DNA of 38,558 nt from Bacteroidales bacterium (lineage in GTDB: Bacteria > Bacteroidota > Bacteroidia > Bacteroidales > VadinHA17). The DNA lies in contig JALHSP010000149.1 in NCBI GenBank assembly GCA_022865305.1, positions 1 to 38,558 on the forward strand. The letters are read 5' to 3'. The position numbers and the translations under genes were made by a program. The notes beneath the pieces are model-generated. The model did not search any database. It worked only from the letters and a program-made list of their open reading frames with translations, and was not told where the DNA came from. Shown one piece after another: positions 1 to 8,682 of the stretch (positions are counted from its first letter, which is position 1; every line of letters begins with the position of its first letter).

Positions 1-148
1 AAGAAATCTGGGACCTCCCTTATTACAATTAAGTTTAAATCTATAGGGGGTGAATAAAATTGATAAAAAATTGGATCCTGATAATCAGGATGTTAATAAA
101 TTAAAATTTGAATCTAAATTATTAGTCGGACAATAGTGATATTTTATT

Positions 149-589
149 ATGAAAAGGAAAATGTTAATGGCTGCTGTAGCATTGTTAATCAGTGCAGGTA
201 TTACAGCACAGGAACAGGAACAAACTGCTACTCAGACCCAGACAAGGAAACAGGAACAGTCACGTTCTCAAGCAGGTACAAGGGCTCAGGGATTACCGGC
301 TAATCAGGTTGAAGTCCCTGATCAGTACAGGAACAGAGGTCAGATGGTAAGCGAGCGGAGACATGCAAGGAATGAAGAAAGAAAGGCTCTGAAGCGTCAG
401 CAGAAAGAGCAGAAGAAGAGAGAAAAAGCTCTGCCAGGGGAAAAAAGCATGGATCAGGAAGGAGCTATGGAGCGGGAAAGAGAAATGAAGCAGGAAAAGG
501 CCGCACCTCAAAATAGAGGAGCACGTCCTGCCGCTCCAAAGGGAAATGCTGTAAAAGCTTCGCGAGGTTCCGGTCCCGGCAAAAGATAA
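149..589 (+). CDS. Small exported Gln/Arg/Glu-rich protein
   Basis: I do not recognise a family. Residues 1-20 form a clear signal peptide (basic start, hydrophobic core, small residues before Gln21), so the product is probably exported. The mature part is low complexity: first Gln/Thr-rich, then Arg/Lys/Glu-rich with heptad-like charge patterns around residues 65-115, then an Ala/Pro/Gly/Arg basic tail. There are no cysteines and no catalytic motif. It is a single gene ending at a strong terminator. The composition suggests a disordered or coiled-coil periplasmic protein, possibly one that binds anionic surface material; that is inference. The long reading frame on the opposite strand is a composition artefact. 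Confidence 0.75.
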   Translation: MKRKMLMAAVALLISAGITAQEQEQTATQTQTRKQEQSRSQAGTRAQGLPANQVEVPDQYRNRGQMVSERRHARNEERKALKRQQKEQKKREKALPGEKSMDQEGAMEREREMKQEKAAPQNRGARPAAPKGNAVKASRGSGPGKR

Positions 590-606
590 TGTCTTCAGGA
601 ACAATA

Positions 607-648
607 AAAAGCCCTGTAACCTACAAGGATTCAGGGCTTTTCTTTTTT
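607..648 (+). terminator. Rho-independent terminator
   Basis: A perfect 10-bp stem (607-616 with 632-641, core GCCCTG/CAGGGC) is followed by a T-rich tract to 648. It lies 18 bases after the stop of the small exported protein. Confidence 0.9.
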
Positions 649-836
649 AATTCTTTGAGTCCGAATCCGGATTAAATGCCTCGGATATAAATTCTGAAAT
701 AAATTGACAATAGCCCTGACAAGATGTAAATTTGAAATCAGAAACAGATATAAAAGTACATTTATCAGTTTGTTCCGGAGGTTAGTGTACTTTTATAACT
801 TTCATAAACAAGTTGAGCATGTCAAACAGAGGAACG

Positions 837-1967
837 ATGAAATACTTTCTAATAATTTTAATTTTAATGAATATTTTAAATACAAATGCTCAAAAGCAAA
901 GAGCAAGAGATCTTGGCATTCAGATCGGTATATTAAACACCGGTAAGAATAACGCTGTAACTGATGTGCCAGGAGTTAAAGTAGGACATGTTACAATAGT
1001 TAAAGGTGATTCAATAAACACTGGAGTAACAGCAATATTACCTTATTCCGGCAATATTTTTCAGAATAAAGTACCAGCTGCTATATATATAGGGAATGGA
1101 TTTGGTAAACTTACAGGGTATTCCCAGGTTGAAGAACTTGGGAATATTGAGACTCCGATCATCCTGACTAATACATTAAGTGTACCGTCAGCGGCAGATG
1201 CCTTAATAGATTATACATTTCAATTTCCTGAAAATAAAAATATTAAGAGTGTTAATCCTATTGTCGGTGAAACGAATGACGGAGGATTAAATGATATAAG
1301 AAAAAAATTTATTACAAAAGAACATGTTTTAGAGGCAATAGCCAACGCGAATACGGGAGTGGTAAAAGAAGGTAATGTCGGTGCAGGTACAGGTACATCC
1401 TGTCTGGGTTTTAAGGGTGGTATTGGCACTTCTTCAAGAATTTTGCCTGAATCAAGAGGTGGCTATACCGTAGGCGTTTTAGTTCAAACAAATTTTGGTG
1501 GTATACTGCAGATTAATGGTGTACCTGTAGGAATAGAATTAAATCGCTTTAAGTTTAAAGAGATCAAACAGGAATATGAAGAAGACGGTTCCTGTATGAT
1601 AGTGATCATGACTGATGCACCGTTAAGTCCGAAAAACCTTAAAAGATTAGCATCGAGGGCAATGTTTGGTATTGCCAAAACAGGAGGAATTGCCTCAAAC
1701 AGCAGTGGTGATTTTGCAATCGCGGTATCGACAGCTGAAGATATCAGGATTCCGTATTTATCTGATTCAATGTTCGAAGAATACAGGATTTTAAGAAATG
1801 ACAGGATGGATATATTATTTGAAGCTGTTATTGAAGCTACCGAAGAGGCAATCATCAATTCATTATTTGCAGCAGAGACAATGGTTGGGAAAGGCAATGT
1901 AAGGGTCGAATCGTTGCCTGTCGAAAAGACTTTGGAAATTCTGAAAAAATATAACAGAGTGAAATAG
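837..1967 (+). CDS. P1 family (S58) peptidase, DmpA-like aminopeptidase/D-esterase
   Basis: This belongs to the self-processing Ntn-type family of DmpA and BapA, which release N-terminal residues from small peptides or amides. Family features in order: the RARDLGI start after the signal peptide, NAVTDVPGVKVGH, the GAGTGTSC and GGIGTSSR stretches, then DGSCMIVIMTDAPLSP. In DmpA, autocleavage before a serine makes that serine the nucleophile of the beta subunit; the matching residue here is Ser252, against Ser250 in DmpA. I start at ATG 837 because AGAGG lies just upstream and residues 1-19 then form a signal peptide; the TTG at 813 and ATG at 819 would only add a polar extension. The enzyme is probably periplasmic. 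It stands alone; the next gene starts 134 bases later. Confidence 0.92.
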   Translation: MKYFLIILILMNILNTNAQKQRARDLGIQIGILNTGKNNAVTDVPGVKVGHVTIVKGDSINTGVTAILPYSGNIFQNKVPAAIYIGNGFGKLTGYSQVEELGNIETPIILTNTLSVPSAADALIDYTFQFPENKNIKSVNPIVGETNDGGLNDIRKKFITKEHVLEAIANANTGVVKEGNVGAGTGTSCLGFKGGIGTSSRILPESRGGYTVGVLVQTNFGGILQINGVPVGIELNRFKFKEIKQEYEEDGSCMIVIMTDAPLSPKNLKRLASRAMFGIAKTGGIASNSSGDFAIAVSTAEDIRIPYLSDSMFEEYRILRNDRMDILFEAVIEATEEAIINSLFAAETMVGKGNVRVESLPVEKTLEILKKYNRVK

Positions 1968-2101
1968 AATGGTACTGCCTTCAGCAATTACATGACACGA
2001 GGAAGTAGTTTTTACCGCTGAGGTTGAATAAGAAATTATTTCATTTGGCTTAAACACAGTGTAAATTTGTTTTAACCAATAATCCAAACCAGTTAAATAC
2101 T

Positions 2102-2731
2102 ATGATCAAATTTGAAAGACTGCTTTTCAATGTGTTGTTTGGATCAGTAATCCCGATTCTCTTTTTCATGATTTTCTGGTGGAGTTCATTATTGTTCACG
2201 GAGGATAATGGAATTATAATGATTACATCATTATCAGGCCTGTGTTTAGGAATTGTAATCAGTCTCTTAATAAAATTCACCCGCAAACCTGATATTTACA
2301 GATTATCCGGACCAGTTTTGATTTTGATTTATTTGTTTTATAATGCCGGCATCTTTGGAATGTTTATGGGTATGCCGGTTTTTAATTTAATTCCGGGTAT
2401 GATTGCCGGATTTTATTGGACGAAAAGACTTATCCATAGTAATGAAACTACGGATTTGAAGAACAAGATTCACAGGACTTCATCATTCACCGCAATTGTA
2501 ATCGGATTTGTATGCTTGTTTTCGGCAGCTATAGCATTGATAAGTGAATCGACCCCCGGTGATCTTAAACGAATGCTGCATTTGCCGTTTAATATATCGC
2601 AGCTATTGCTTATAGTTGTAATAATAACAGGAGGGTTGTTTTTAATAATCATTCAATATTTTCTGACCAAAGTCATAATGCAAAGGACTTTTGGAGTAGT
2701 CAGAAATATTGACGATAGGTGGCCGATATAA
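2102..2731 (+). CDS. Polytopic membrane protein of unknown function
   Basis: I do not recognise a family. The protein has about six hydrophobic segments (roughly residues 9-32, 38-58, 68-86, 87-103, 129-150 and 165-190) with short loops and a cytoplasmic-looking basic C-terminus ending in RNIDDRWPI. No transporter signature or catalytic motif is visible. It stands between the P1 peptidase and the convergent PepSY-like gene. A diverged copy of the DNA for its last nine residues occurs near 10,795 in a non-coding stretch, so a related gene may once have stood there. ATG 2102 is the first start and puts a Met-Ile-Lys-Phe amphipathic segment before the first membrane helix. Confidence 0.7.
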   Translation: MIKFERLLFNVLFGSVIPILFFMIFWWSSLLFTEDNGIIMITSLSGLCLGIVISLLIKFTRKPDIYRLSGPVLILIYLFYNAGIFGMFMGMPVFNLIPGMIAGFYWTKRLIHSNETTDLKNKIHRTSSFTAIVIGFVCLFSAAIALISESTPGDLKRMLHLPFNISQLLLIVVIITGGLFLIIIQYFLTKVIMQRTFGVVRNIDDRWPI

Positions 2732-2836
2732 AACTCCCCAACATTAGCAGCTACCTCAGCAGATAACATTCTGCCTTTAAAGGTATTGAACTGGATTTCA
2801 TTTTGTCAAATATATGTTGAATATTAAACTCCTTCG

Positions 2837-3319
2837 CTATTTATCAATCTCTTTCTCTTTTTCTTCTTTTTCATTTTCTTCTTTCACATCTGTTTTTTTG
2901 ATTACCTTCCCGGCATTGTCAAAAATGACCTCAATAGATGTCTCACCATTTTTCAGACCTAATTCAAAACCTTTAATCTCAGGACTTTCGTAAATTTCAA
3001 TCAGACCTTTCTTGTACCCTGCAAATTCAGCTTTTAAAGTATTTAAGACTGCTGCCGGAAGTTCTTTTTCAGCGATTTCTGTTTCGGTGTCAATCCATAC
3101 AGCTGAAGTGTCAAAGCATGTTGACATTTTCTTTCCACCCATATTGAATTCAGCTTCCCACTCTTTGTCGTTTTCTTTTCCCCATTTTATCTTTGAAGCA
3201 TGGGGAAATTTCTGAGAAAAAGCAGTAGCAACATTAGAAGGAACATCTTTACCTGATTGTCCGCAAGCGGAAAAACTCATTAATAAAACAGTGCAAATAA
3301 TTAAAACTGGTGTCTTCAT
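2837..3319 (-). CDS. PepSY-like domain lipoprotein
   Basis: This is a 160-residue exported protein with a lipobox-type signal (LMSFSAC, Cys19), so it is probably a lipoprotein. It continues into a PepSY-like domain of the kind common in Bacteroidota: VATAFSQKFPHASKIKWGKE, then a strand pairing near EWEAEFNMGGKKMSTCFD, then a second half ending GETSIEVIFDNAGKVIKK. The last 15 residues are Glu/Lys-rich. PepSY-like proteins often sit next to two-component systems and are thought to bind small molecules or peptidases; the ligand here is unknown. A motif at 3374-3393 resembles the one before the response regulator at 10598, which suggests co-regulation with the efflux operon. It is divided from the pump gene by 141 bases. 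Confidence 0.85.
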   Translation of the reverse strand: MKTPVLIICTVLLMSFSACGQSGKDVPSNVATAFSQKFPHASKIKWGKENDKEWEAEFNMGGKKMSTCFDTSAVWIDTETEIAEKELPAAVLNTLKAEFAGYKKGLIEIYESPEIKGFELGLKNGETSIEVIFDNAGKVIKKTDVKEENEKEEKEKEIDK

Positions 3320-3373
3320 TTTACTTGGTTTTTTAATTGTTCATATGAATTACATAAGTAAAACTAGATACAG

Positions 3374-3393
3374 ATTCTAAAGGAATCTTGAAG
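3374..3393 (-). promoter_or_regulatory. Candidate response-regulator site before the PepSY-like gene
   Basis: The plus-strand sequence ATTCTAAAGGAATCTTGAAG lies 55 bases upstream of the PepSY-like start. It matches ATTCTAAAGGAAATCTAAAG at 10618-10637, before the response regulator of the efflux operon, apart from one deleted base and two substitutions. The similarity is seen directly; the regulatory role is inferred. Confidence 0.4.
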
Positions 3394-3460
3394 ACCCATT
3401 TATTGTTTGTTAATTCGATAACCTTGGTTCCATTCTATAAAGACGGCTGAAATTTATTTT

Positions 3461-6400
3461 CTATTTCTTTATAATCAGTTTTAACAGACCAGGTAAAATT
3501 ATAAGCAGCAATGGTAATGCCATAATTAAACCGCCAATAACGGCAATGGCAAGCGGCTGGTTCATTTGTGCCCCTGGACCTATCCCAAGTGCTAACGGAG
3601 AGAGTGCCACAATAGCTCCTGTGGCTGTCATTAATTTTGGACGTAAACGGACTGAAATTGCATAAGTCAAAGCACCGGTTATCGAGGAATTCTTCAATTC
3701 GAATAAAAACTGCTGAATTGTAAAAATGGAATTTTCACCGATTATGCCAACAATCATAATCAATCCTGTATAACTGCCAACATTTAAAGGAGTGCCGGTA
3801 AGATATAATGCGGCAATACCTCCTGCAATTCCCAATGAGCTTATGAAAATTACAATTGTGGAAAGTTTTAAGCTTCTGAACATGAATAAAACTATAAGAA
3901 AGACTAATAACCCGCTTATAATAAGTATCTTCAGCAATTCGGCAAAAGATTGTTGCTGCTCTGCATAAGAGCCGCCATATACAATCTGATAAGAAGAGGG
4001 TAAACTTATTCCGGTGAGCTTTTGCTGAATCTCTTTCATTACACTTCCAAGATCCCGGTTATCCAGTCTCGCGGTAACAACCCCCATGGTCTGCAGGTTC
4101 TCTCTTTGTATTTCCGAAACGCCGGACTGGATAGCGAATGAGGCAAATTTATTCAGGGGCAGATAATCTCCTGAAGCTGTGCAGATTCTGGCCTGCTTTA
4201 TTTTTTCGACAGGAGTTTTATTATTTAGAGGATAGATCAGCCTGATATCTGTAAATTGCTCTTTTTCAGGTATTGAACCAACCACAATACCTCCAAGATA
4301 TGCCTCAGTCTGAGTCTGTAAGTCTGAAGTAGTCAGCCCGAACTGCTTTAAAATTTCTTCTTTTGGAAGGATATTAAATACAGGACCAGATACTATAATA
4401 CCATCAAAAACATCTGCAGTACCTTCGACAGTCTCAACACTGTCTGCAACTTGTTTTGATAATTCTTCCAGTATTTGGTGATTGTCACCAAAAATCTTAA
4501 TCTCAATAGGCTGGACACTGCTCATTAAATCGCCCAGCATATCAGTAATTACCTGTCCGAAATCGACTGTAAGGGCCGGCACTGCACTTTCAACTTTTAT
4601 ACGAATATCATCTGAAACTTCATCGGTTGATCGTTTCCTGTTTTTATACAACTCAATCAGATAATCACCGCTATATGGCTCGGTGATGAAAAAACCCATC
4701 TCAGTTCCGGTACGCCGGGAATATGTCTTTACCTCTGGTACACTTTCAATAATCCTATCCACATCAGAGAGTATTCTGTCGGTTTCCTCCAGAGATGTCC
4801 CAGGTGGGGATGTATAGTCCAGAACTATTGATCCCTCATCCATCTCAGGCAAGAAGCCTGTGGGAAGTTTTGGTATTATATATATAATGCTCAGTATCAG
4901 CAAGAAAATGAATGTGGCGCTTATATAAGGTCTTGCAATAAAGAACTCTATCCACGTATGGGTTTTAACATTATGTGTATTTGTAATTTTTGCTGTTGAT
5001 TGATTCCCTGAAAAAAGCAGATAGATCACAGGCAATCCGATCCAGGTAATAAAGAATGAACAGAGCAATGTTATGATCATTGTCTCTGTAAGGATTTTAA
5101 AATATGCACCGGCAATACCTGTCATCAGTTCAAATGGGATGAGAATAACAATGGTGCTTAGCGATGAACTTACCATAGCAGGGAATAAGAAATTTATTGC
5201 TTTTCCTGTCAATTCCCTGGGCTTCCTTTCGGGGTACTCTTCATGGGTCCTGTGAATTTGCTCAACAACAATAATTGCATCATCAATTATCAGACCTATA
5301 GCAGCGGCTATTGCACCAATTGTCATAATATTGAAATCGTATCCGATAGATTCAAGTGTGATAAAAGTAAGAGCAAGGGTTAGAGGAATCGTAAATAAAA
5401 TAACAGCGCTTGCCTTAAAGGAGCGCAGGAAATTTATTACTACTACGATGGCCAGCAACAGCCCTATCCAAAGCACATCTATAATACTTCTGATGCTGCC
5501 GTTAACAAATTCTGCCTGGTTATAGTAAGGTTTTAAAACAATCCCTTTGGGTAATACATTTTCTAATTCTTTAACTTTCTCTGAAACCTCTTTGGACACA
5601 TCTATAAGATTGCTTTCCGGTTGTTTCAGAACTGCGATCAGTGGCACATCTTTACCGTCGGCTTTGATTTTAATATATTCGTTACGTTCTGAAATTTCAA
5701 CTTTTGCGACATCTGATACTTTTATTTTACGGACTCCATTATTAAACAGAACCAGATTTTCAAGCTGACTTTTATTTTTTATTGTGGCATCAGTAACAGT
5801 CAGATATAGCCGATTGTAGTCTGTTGTGTACCCGTTTGATTTGATGAAATCCGTTTGTTGTAAAACACTAATTATCTCCTGAGGATTGATCCTCAAAACT
5901 CTTAGTTTTTCCTCGTCAGGCACTATTCTGTACTCCTTCACTTTTCCTCCGATCACCTCAACTGATGCGACACCTGTAATACGCGACAGGTATGGTTTAA
6001 CAACATATTCCGCAATGAGTTTTAGTTCAACCTGGTTTTTAGTGTCTGAATGCAATGAATACCCCATTACCGGCAAGATCGACGGATTCATTTTCTCAAC
6101 AGTAATTTCCAGATCTGATGGTAAGCTGTTTTTAATCTGGGAAATCCGGGATTCAACCTGCTGTTTATCCAGGTCTATATCAGAACCCCAATCCATATAA
6201 GCAGAAATTTCACAGCTTCCCATGCTGGTCGCACTGCGTATCATTCTCAGATGCTCTACCTTTTTTATTGCATCTTCAAGTGGTTTAGTGACCTCAACCA
6301 TCATTTTATCAACGGGTTGTTCTCCGTTATCAGCGATTATTTTAACCTTTGGGAATGTCACATTAGGGAAGAGCGATGTTTTCATGTTTTTATACGAAAA

Positions 6401-6472
6401 CGCACCACCAATAACTATCAGAAGCAGGATAACGGCTACAGGACTTTTGAACCGGATAAATACCTTTTCCAT
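3461..6472 (-). CDS. RND efflux transporter, inner-membrane permease
   Basis: This is a full-length (1003 aa) RND permease of the AcrB/MdtB/CzcA superfamily, which drives substrates out of the periplasm with the proton gradient. Visible features: the first helix after MEKVFIRFKSPVAV, two large periplasmic porter/docking regions, and the TM4 motif GLIIDDAIIVVEQ near residue 400, whose adjacent aspartates match the AcrB proton-relay pair. The duplicated second half begins with a helix near residue 520. The usual AcrB lysine of TM10 is absent: the matching helix reads GIIGENSIF. That, and the lack of a Met/Glu metal path that I can recognise, leaves the substrate open. It is the last gene of the operon; its start is one base past the adaptor stop. 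Confidence 0.95.
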   Translation of the reverse strand: MEKVFIRFKSPVAVILLLIVIGGAFSYKNMKTSLFPNVTFPKVKIIADNGEQPVDKMMVEVTKPLEDAIKKVEHLRMIRSATSMGSCEISAYMDWGSDIDLDKQQVESRISQIKNSLPSDLEITVEKMNPSILPVMGYSLHSDTKNQVELKLIAEYVVKPYLSRITGVASVEVIGGKVKEYRIVPDEEKLRVLRINPQEIISVLQQTDFIKSNGYTTDYNRLYLTVTDATIKNKSQLENLVLFNNGVRKIKVSDVAKVEISERNEYIKIKADGKDVPLIAVLKQPESNLIDVSKEVSEKVKELENVLPKGIVLKPYYNQAEFVNGSIRSIIDVLWIGLLLAIVVVINFLRSFKASAVILFTIPLTLALTFITLESIGYDFNIMTIGAIAAAIGLIIDDAIIVVEQIHRTHEEYPERKPRELTGKAINFLFPAMVSSSLSTIVILIPFELMTGIAGAYFKILTETMIITLLCSFFITWIGLPVIYLLFSGNQSTAKITNTHNVKTHTWIEFFIARPYISATFIFLLILSIIYIIPKLPTGFLPEMDEGSIVLDYTSPPGTSLEETDRILSDVDRIIESVPEVKTYSRRTGTEMGFFITEPYSGDYLIELYKNRKRSTDEVSDDIRIKVESAVPALTVDFGQVITDMLGDLMSSVQPIEIKIFGDNHQILEELSKQVADSVETVEGTADVFDGIIVSGPVFNILPKEEILKQFGLTTSDLQTQTEAYLGGIVVGSIPEKEQFTDIRLIYPLNNKTPVEKIKQARICTASGDYLPLNKFASFAIQSGVSEIQRENLQTMGVVTARLDNRDLGSVMKEIQQKLTGISLPSSYQIVYGGSYAEQQQSFAELLKILIISGLLVFLIVLFMFRSLKLSTIVIFISSLGIAGGIAALYLTGTPLNVGSYTGLIMIVGIIGENSIFTIQQFLFELKNSSITGALTYAISVRLRPKLMTATGAIVALSPLALGIGPGAQMNQPLAIAVIGGLIMALPLLLIILPGLLKLIIKK

Positions 6473-6473
6473 T

Positions 6474-7382
6474 TTACTTTACAATTTTTACGATAGTACT
6501 GTCGGGCAAACCATAAGCACCTTCACTGATAACCAGATCGCTTTTGTTCAATAAGGGTGATATAATCTCTGCTATACTATCGTTTTCAATTCCTCTAATA
6601 ACCGGAATTTTAACAGCCAGACTGTCATTTATAATTTTCATTACCCAGAATGTACTTTGAGTTTCATTGGTCATCAATGAAGATCTGGAAACTAAAAATG
6701 TTTGCAGATGCTGGTCCAGTATAAACTGAATAGTCAGGTTGAGGTTTTCGGGCAGTAGTCTGCGGCTTTCTGGTTTAATAAGTACAGACTGGGTCTGATT
6801 TGCTTCATCTATTAATGAAAGCACCTGGTAAACAGCCCCATTAAAAATTGTGTTGTCTGGTAATATTATTTTACACTTTTTCCCGGACCTTATCATGGCA
6901 TTGTATTCAAAAGGTACATTTAACTGAACCATTAAATCCTTATTATTAACAATGCTGCAGAGTGATCCACCTTCAACAACATATCCTCCGGTCTCATTTA
7001 TAATAAGTTCATTGACAAATCCGTCTGAGGGAGCTGAAACTTTGATAGTTCCGACACTGCCGGCAGATGTACCTGCTGATCCCAATGCTTTGCTTTCCCT
7101 TGTTTGAATCTCAAACAGAATTTCATCTCTTTGAACTTCTTTGCCGAATTTTGCATTAGCACTAACAATGTATCCTGCAATTGGTGAAACGACAAGATTT
7201 TTTTTCAGATAAATAGTTTTGCCGTTAAAGCTTATAAGATTCTCAATATCGCCTTGTATTATTGATGAGGCTTTTACTGAAACTAAAGGCAAAATATCGT
7301 TTTGAACAGTAGTTTGTTGTTTACATGAAACGAGCAACAAAAGCTCAGCTGTTGCTAAAAATAAAATGGTTATATTCTTCAT
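6474..7382 (-). CDS. RND periplasmic adaptor (membrane fusion) lipoprotein
   Basis: This is a HlyD/AcrA-type adaptor that links the inner-membrane pump to the outer-membrane channel. A lipoprotein signal is clear (LLLLVSC, Cys20). Next comes a lipoyl-like half (VVSPIAGYIVSANAKFGKEV, residues about 66-85), a very short hairpin, and the second lipoyl half (VSAPSDGFVNELIINETGGY). Beta-barrel and membrane-proximal domains follow. At 302 residues it is short for the family because the alpha-helical hairpin is almost missing, replaced by a Gly/Ser/Ala-rich link near residues 95-110. A short hairpin may mean a different fit to the TolC-like partner. It lies between the TolC-like gene (10 bases) and the pump gene. 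Confidence 0.92.
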   Translation of the reverse strand: MKNITILFLATAELLLLVSCKQQTTVQNDILPLVSVKASSIIQGDIENLISFNGKTIYLKKNLVVSPIAGYIVSANAKFGKEVQRDEILFEIQTRESKALGSAGTSAGSVGTIKVSAPSDGFVNELIINETGGYVVEGGSLCSIVNNKDLMVQLNVPFEYNAMIRSGKKCKIILPDNTIFNGAVYQVLSLIDEANQTQSVLIKPESRRLLPENLNLTIQFILDQHLQTFLVSRSSLMTNETQSTFWVMKIINDSLAVKIPVIRGIENDSIAEIISPLLNKSDLVISEGAYGLPDSTIVKIVK

Positions 7383-7392
7383 TACGATTGTA

Positions 7393-8673
7393 TTAGTAGT
7401 TCCAATAATTATATGAATTTATCAACATTTGTGTATCCATTTTAATAAGCAGACTTTCCTGCTTTTTAGAGACTATATCTTTAAGCAGGTTTTTATATTC
7501 CAGAATTGAAATCTCACCCTGGGCCAGCTCCTTACTGTAAACCTCCAGTAGTGTTTTATACTGATCTATCTGTGCCTCCACAATTTTCAGCCTGTCACCA
7601 AGGGAGTTGATATTACTGAGTGTCTTGTTTTTATATATATCATTTTTTGTCATAAAGTTGTTCTTCTCAAACTCGATTGTCCTGAGGCTGATAGTAGCTT
7701 TATCCCTCAGGATTTTTCTTTGGTTTCCATCAAAAAGATTCATTTTAAATGATATCCCGGAACTAAGACCCAGCCTGTTGAATGAGGGAAGATAAACTGC
7801 ATTTAAGCCTGCATCCGCAAATAGAGAAACCTCTGGTTTATATTTCAATTCTTCGATTGCAAGACCAGTTAAAACATTTAAACTATCGAGCTTAAAAGAG
7901 GTCAGAAACTGCGAATCGGAAAATACTCCGGATTTTAATTGAAGGTTAATGTCTTGAATATCAATAAGACTTGTATCATCTATTCCGCAAAGAAGGTTTA
8001 AATCATACAGATTGTTCCTGTATTCAGCCTGAAATGTTTTGTAATCAACATTATAGGTCTGATATTCAATTTGCAAAAGCATCAGATCTGTTTGCTTATA
8101 AATGCCGTTTTCTACAAGCTTTTTCATTATAACCAGCTGATCTTCCAGCTCCTTCAATAGCGATGAACTGTTTTCTACTTCCGTTTTTGATTTAAGACAA
8201 AGTAAATACTGGTATGTAACGAGCTGCTCTGTTTCATGAACAGTTAAGGCAATAGTATTCTCATTCATCATGTGTGAAATGTTGGTCATATCTGAATAAC
8301 TCTTGTACTTAGAGCTTGTGAAAAGTGACTGCCTGAGTGAAACGACTGCCTGGTATTGACCGCCCTCGGTTACAGCGAGGTCATACCCGGTATATTTGTC
8401 AGCACCTTCGGACACAAGCTGAAACCGGGAAGAATTATTATCGTGTGTAATGATTGGTGCAAAAAGAATGTTTGATTCCAGGTTAATCTCAGGTTTTGAA
8501 AGAATGCTCCTAATTTGCTTCAGATCAAGGTCTGCGATAATACTTTCATTTTTACTCTTATTAATTAAGGGACTGTTTTCCTTTGCCTTTTCCAGAAAGT
8601 AATTCAAGTCCGGTTGCCGGGCATATATGGTTATAGAGAATAGCAGAAATATGAACAGGATTAAAGGTTTCAT
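7393..8673 (-). CDS. TolC-family outer-membrane efflux protein
   Basis: This 426-residue outer-membrane channel completes the tripartite pump. The signal peptide spans residues 1-18 (cleavage after IYA). The mature protein starts LNYFLEKAKENSPLINKSKNE, the usual OEP N-terminus. It then has two repeats of long Gln/Glu/Leu-rich helices (about residues 40-70 and 150-230; second repeat 290-420) separated by strand-rich segments containing FSDSQFLTSF and LSSGISFKMNLFDGNQRK. Length and layout match TolC-type proteins. Unlike many Bacteroidota members there is no N-terminal Cys, so it is not lipidated. It starts nine bases after the histidine kinase stop and is followed by the adaptor. Confidence 0.9.
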   Translation of the reverse strand: MKPLILFIFLLFSITIYARQPDLNYFLEKAKENSPLINKSKNESIIADLDLKQIRSILSKPEINLESNILFAPIITHDNNSSRFQLVSEGADKYTGYDLAVTEGGQYQAVVSLRQSLFTSSKYKSYSDMTNISHMMNENTIALTVHETEQLVTYQYLLCLKSKTEVENSSSLLKELEDQLVIMKKLVENGIYKQTDLMLLQIEYQTYNVDYKTFQAEYRNNLYDLNLLCGIDDTSLIDIQDINLQLKSGVFSDSQFLTSFKLDSLNVLTGLAIEELKYKPEVSLFADAGLNAVYLPSFNRLGLSSGISFKMNLFDGNQRKILRDKATISLRTIEFEKNNFMTKNDIYKNKTLSNINSLGDRLKIVEAQIDQYKTLLEVYSKELAQGEISILEYKNLLKDIVSKKQESLLIKMDTQMLINSYNYWNY

Positions 8674-8682
8674 TTTTATGTA

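Noticed and set aside
75-91. Perfect 7-bp palindrome ATCCTGA-TAA-TCAGGAT before the first gene
   Set aside because: No T-run and no known operator; a stem of this size is expected by chance at this scale.
293-604. Long minus-strand frame opposite the first gene
   Set aside because: It runs antisense to a gene with signal peptide and terminator; its Phe/Leu/Ser richness just mirrors the Gln/Glu/Lys/Arg codons of the real gene.
704-946. 80-residue plus-strand frame before the P1 peptidase
   Set aside because: It overlaps the peptidase in another frame, has no ribosome site and no protein-like composition.
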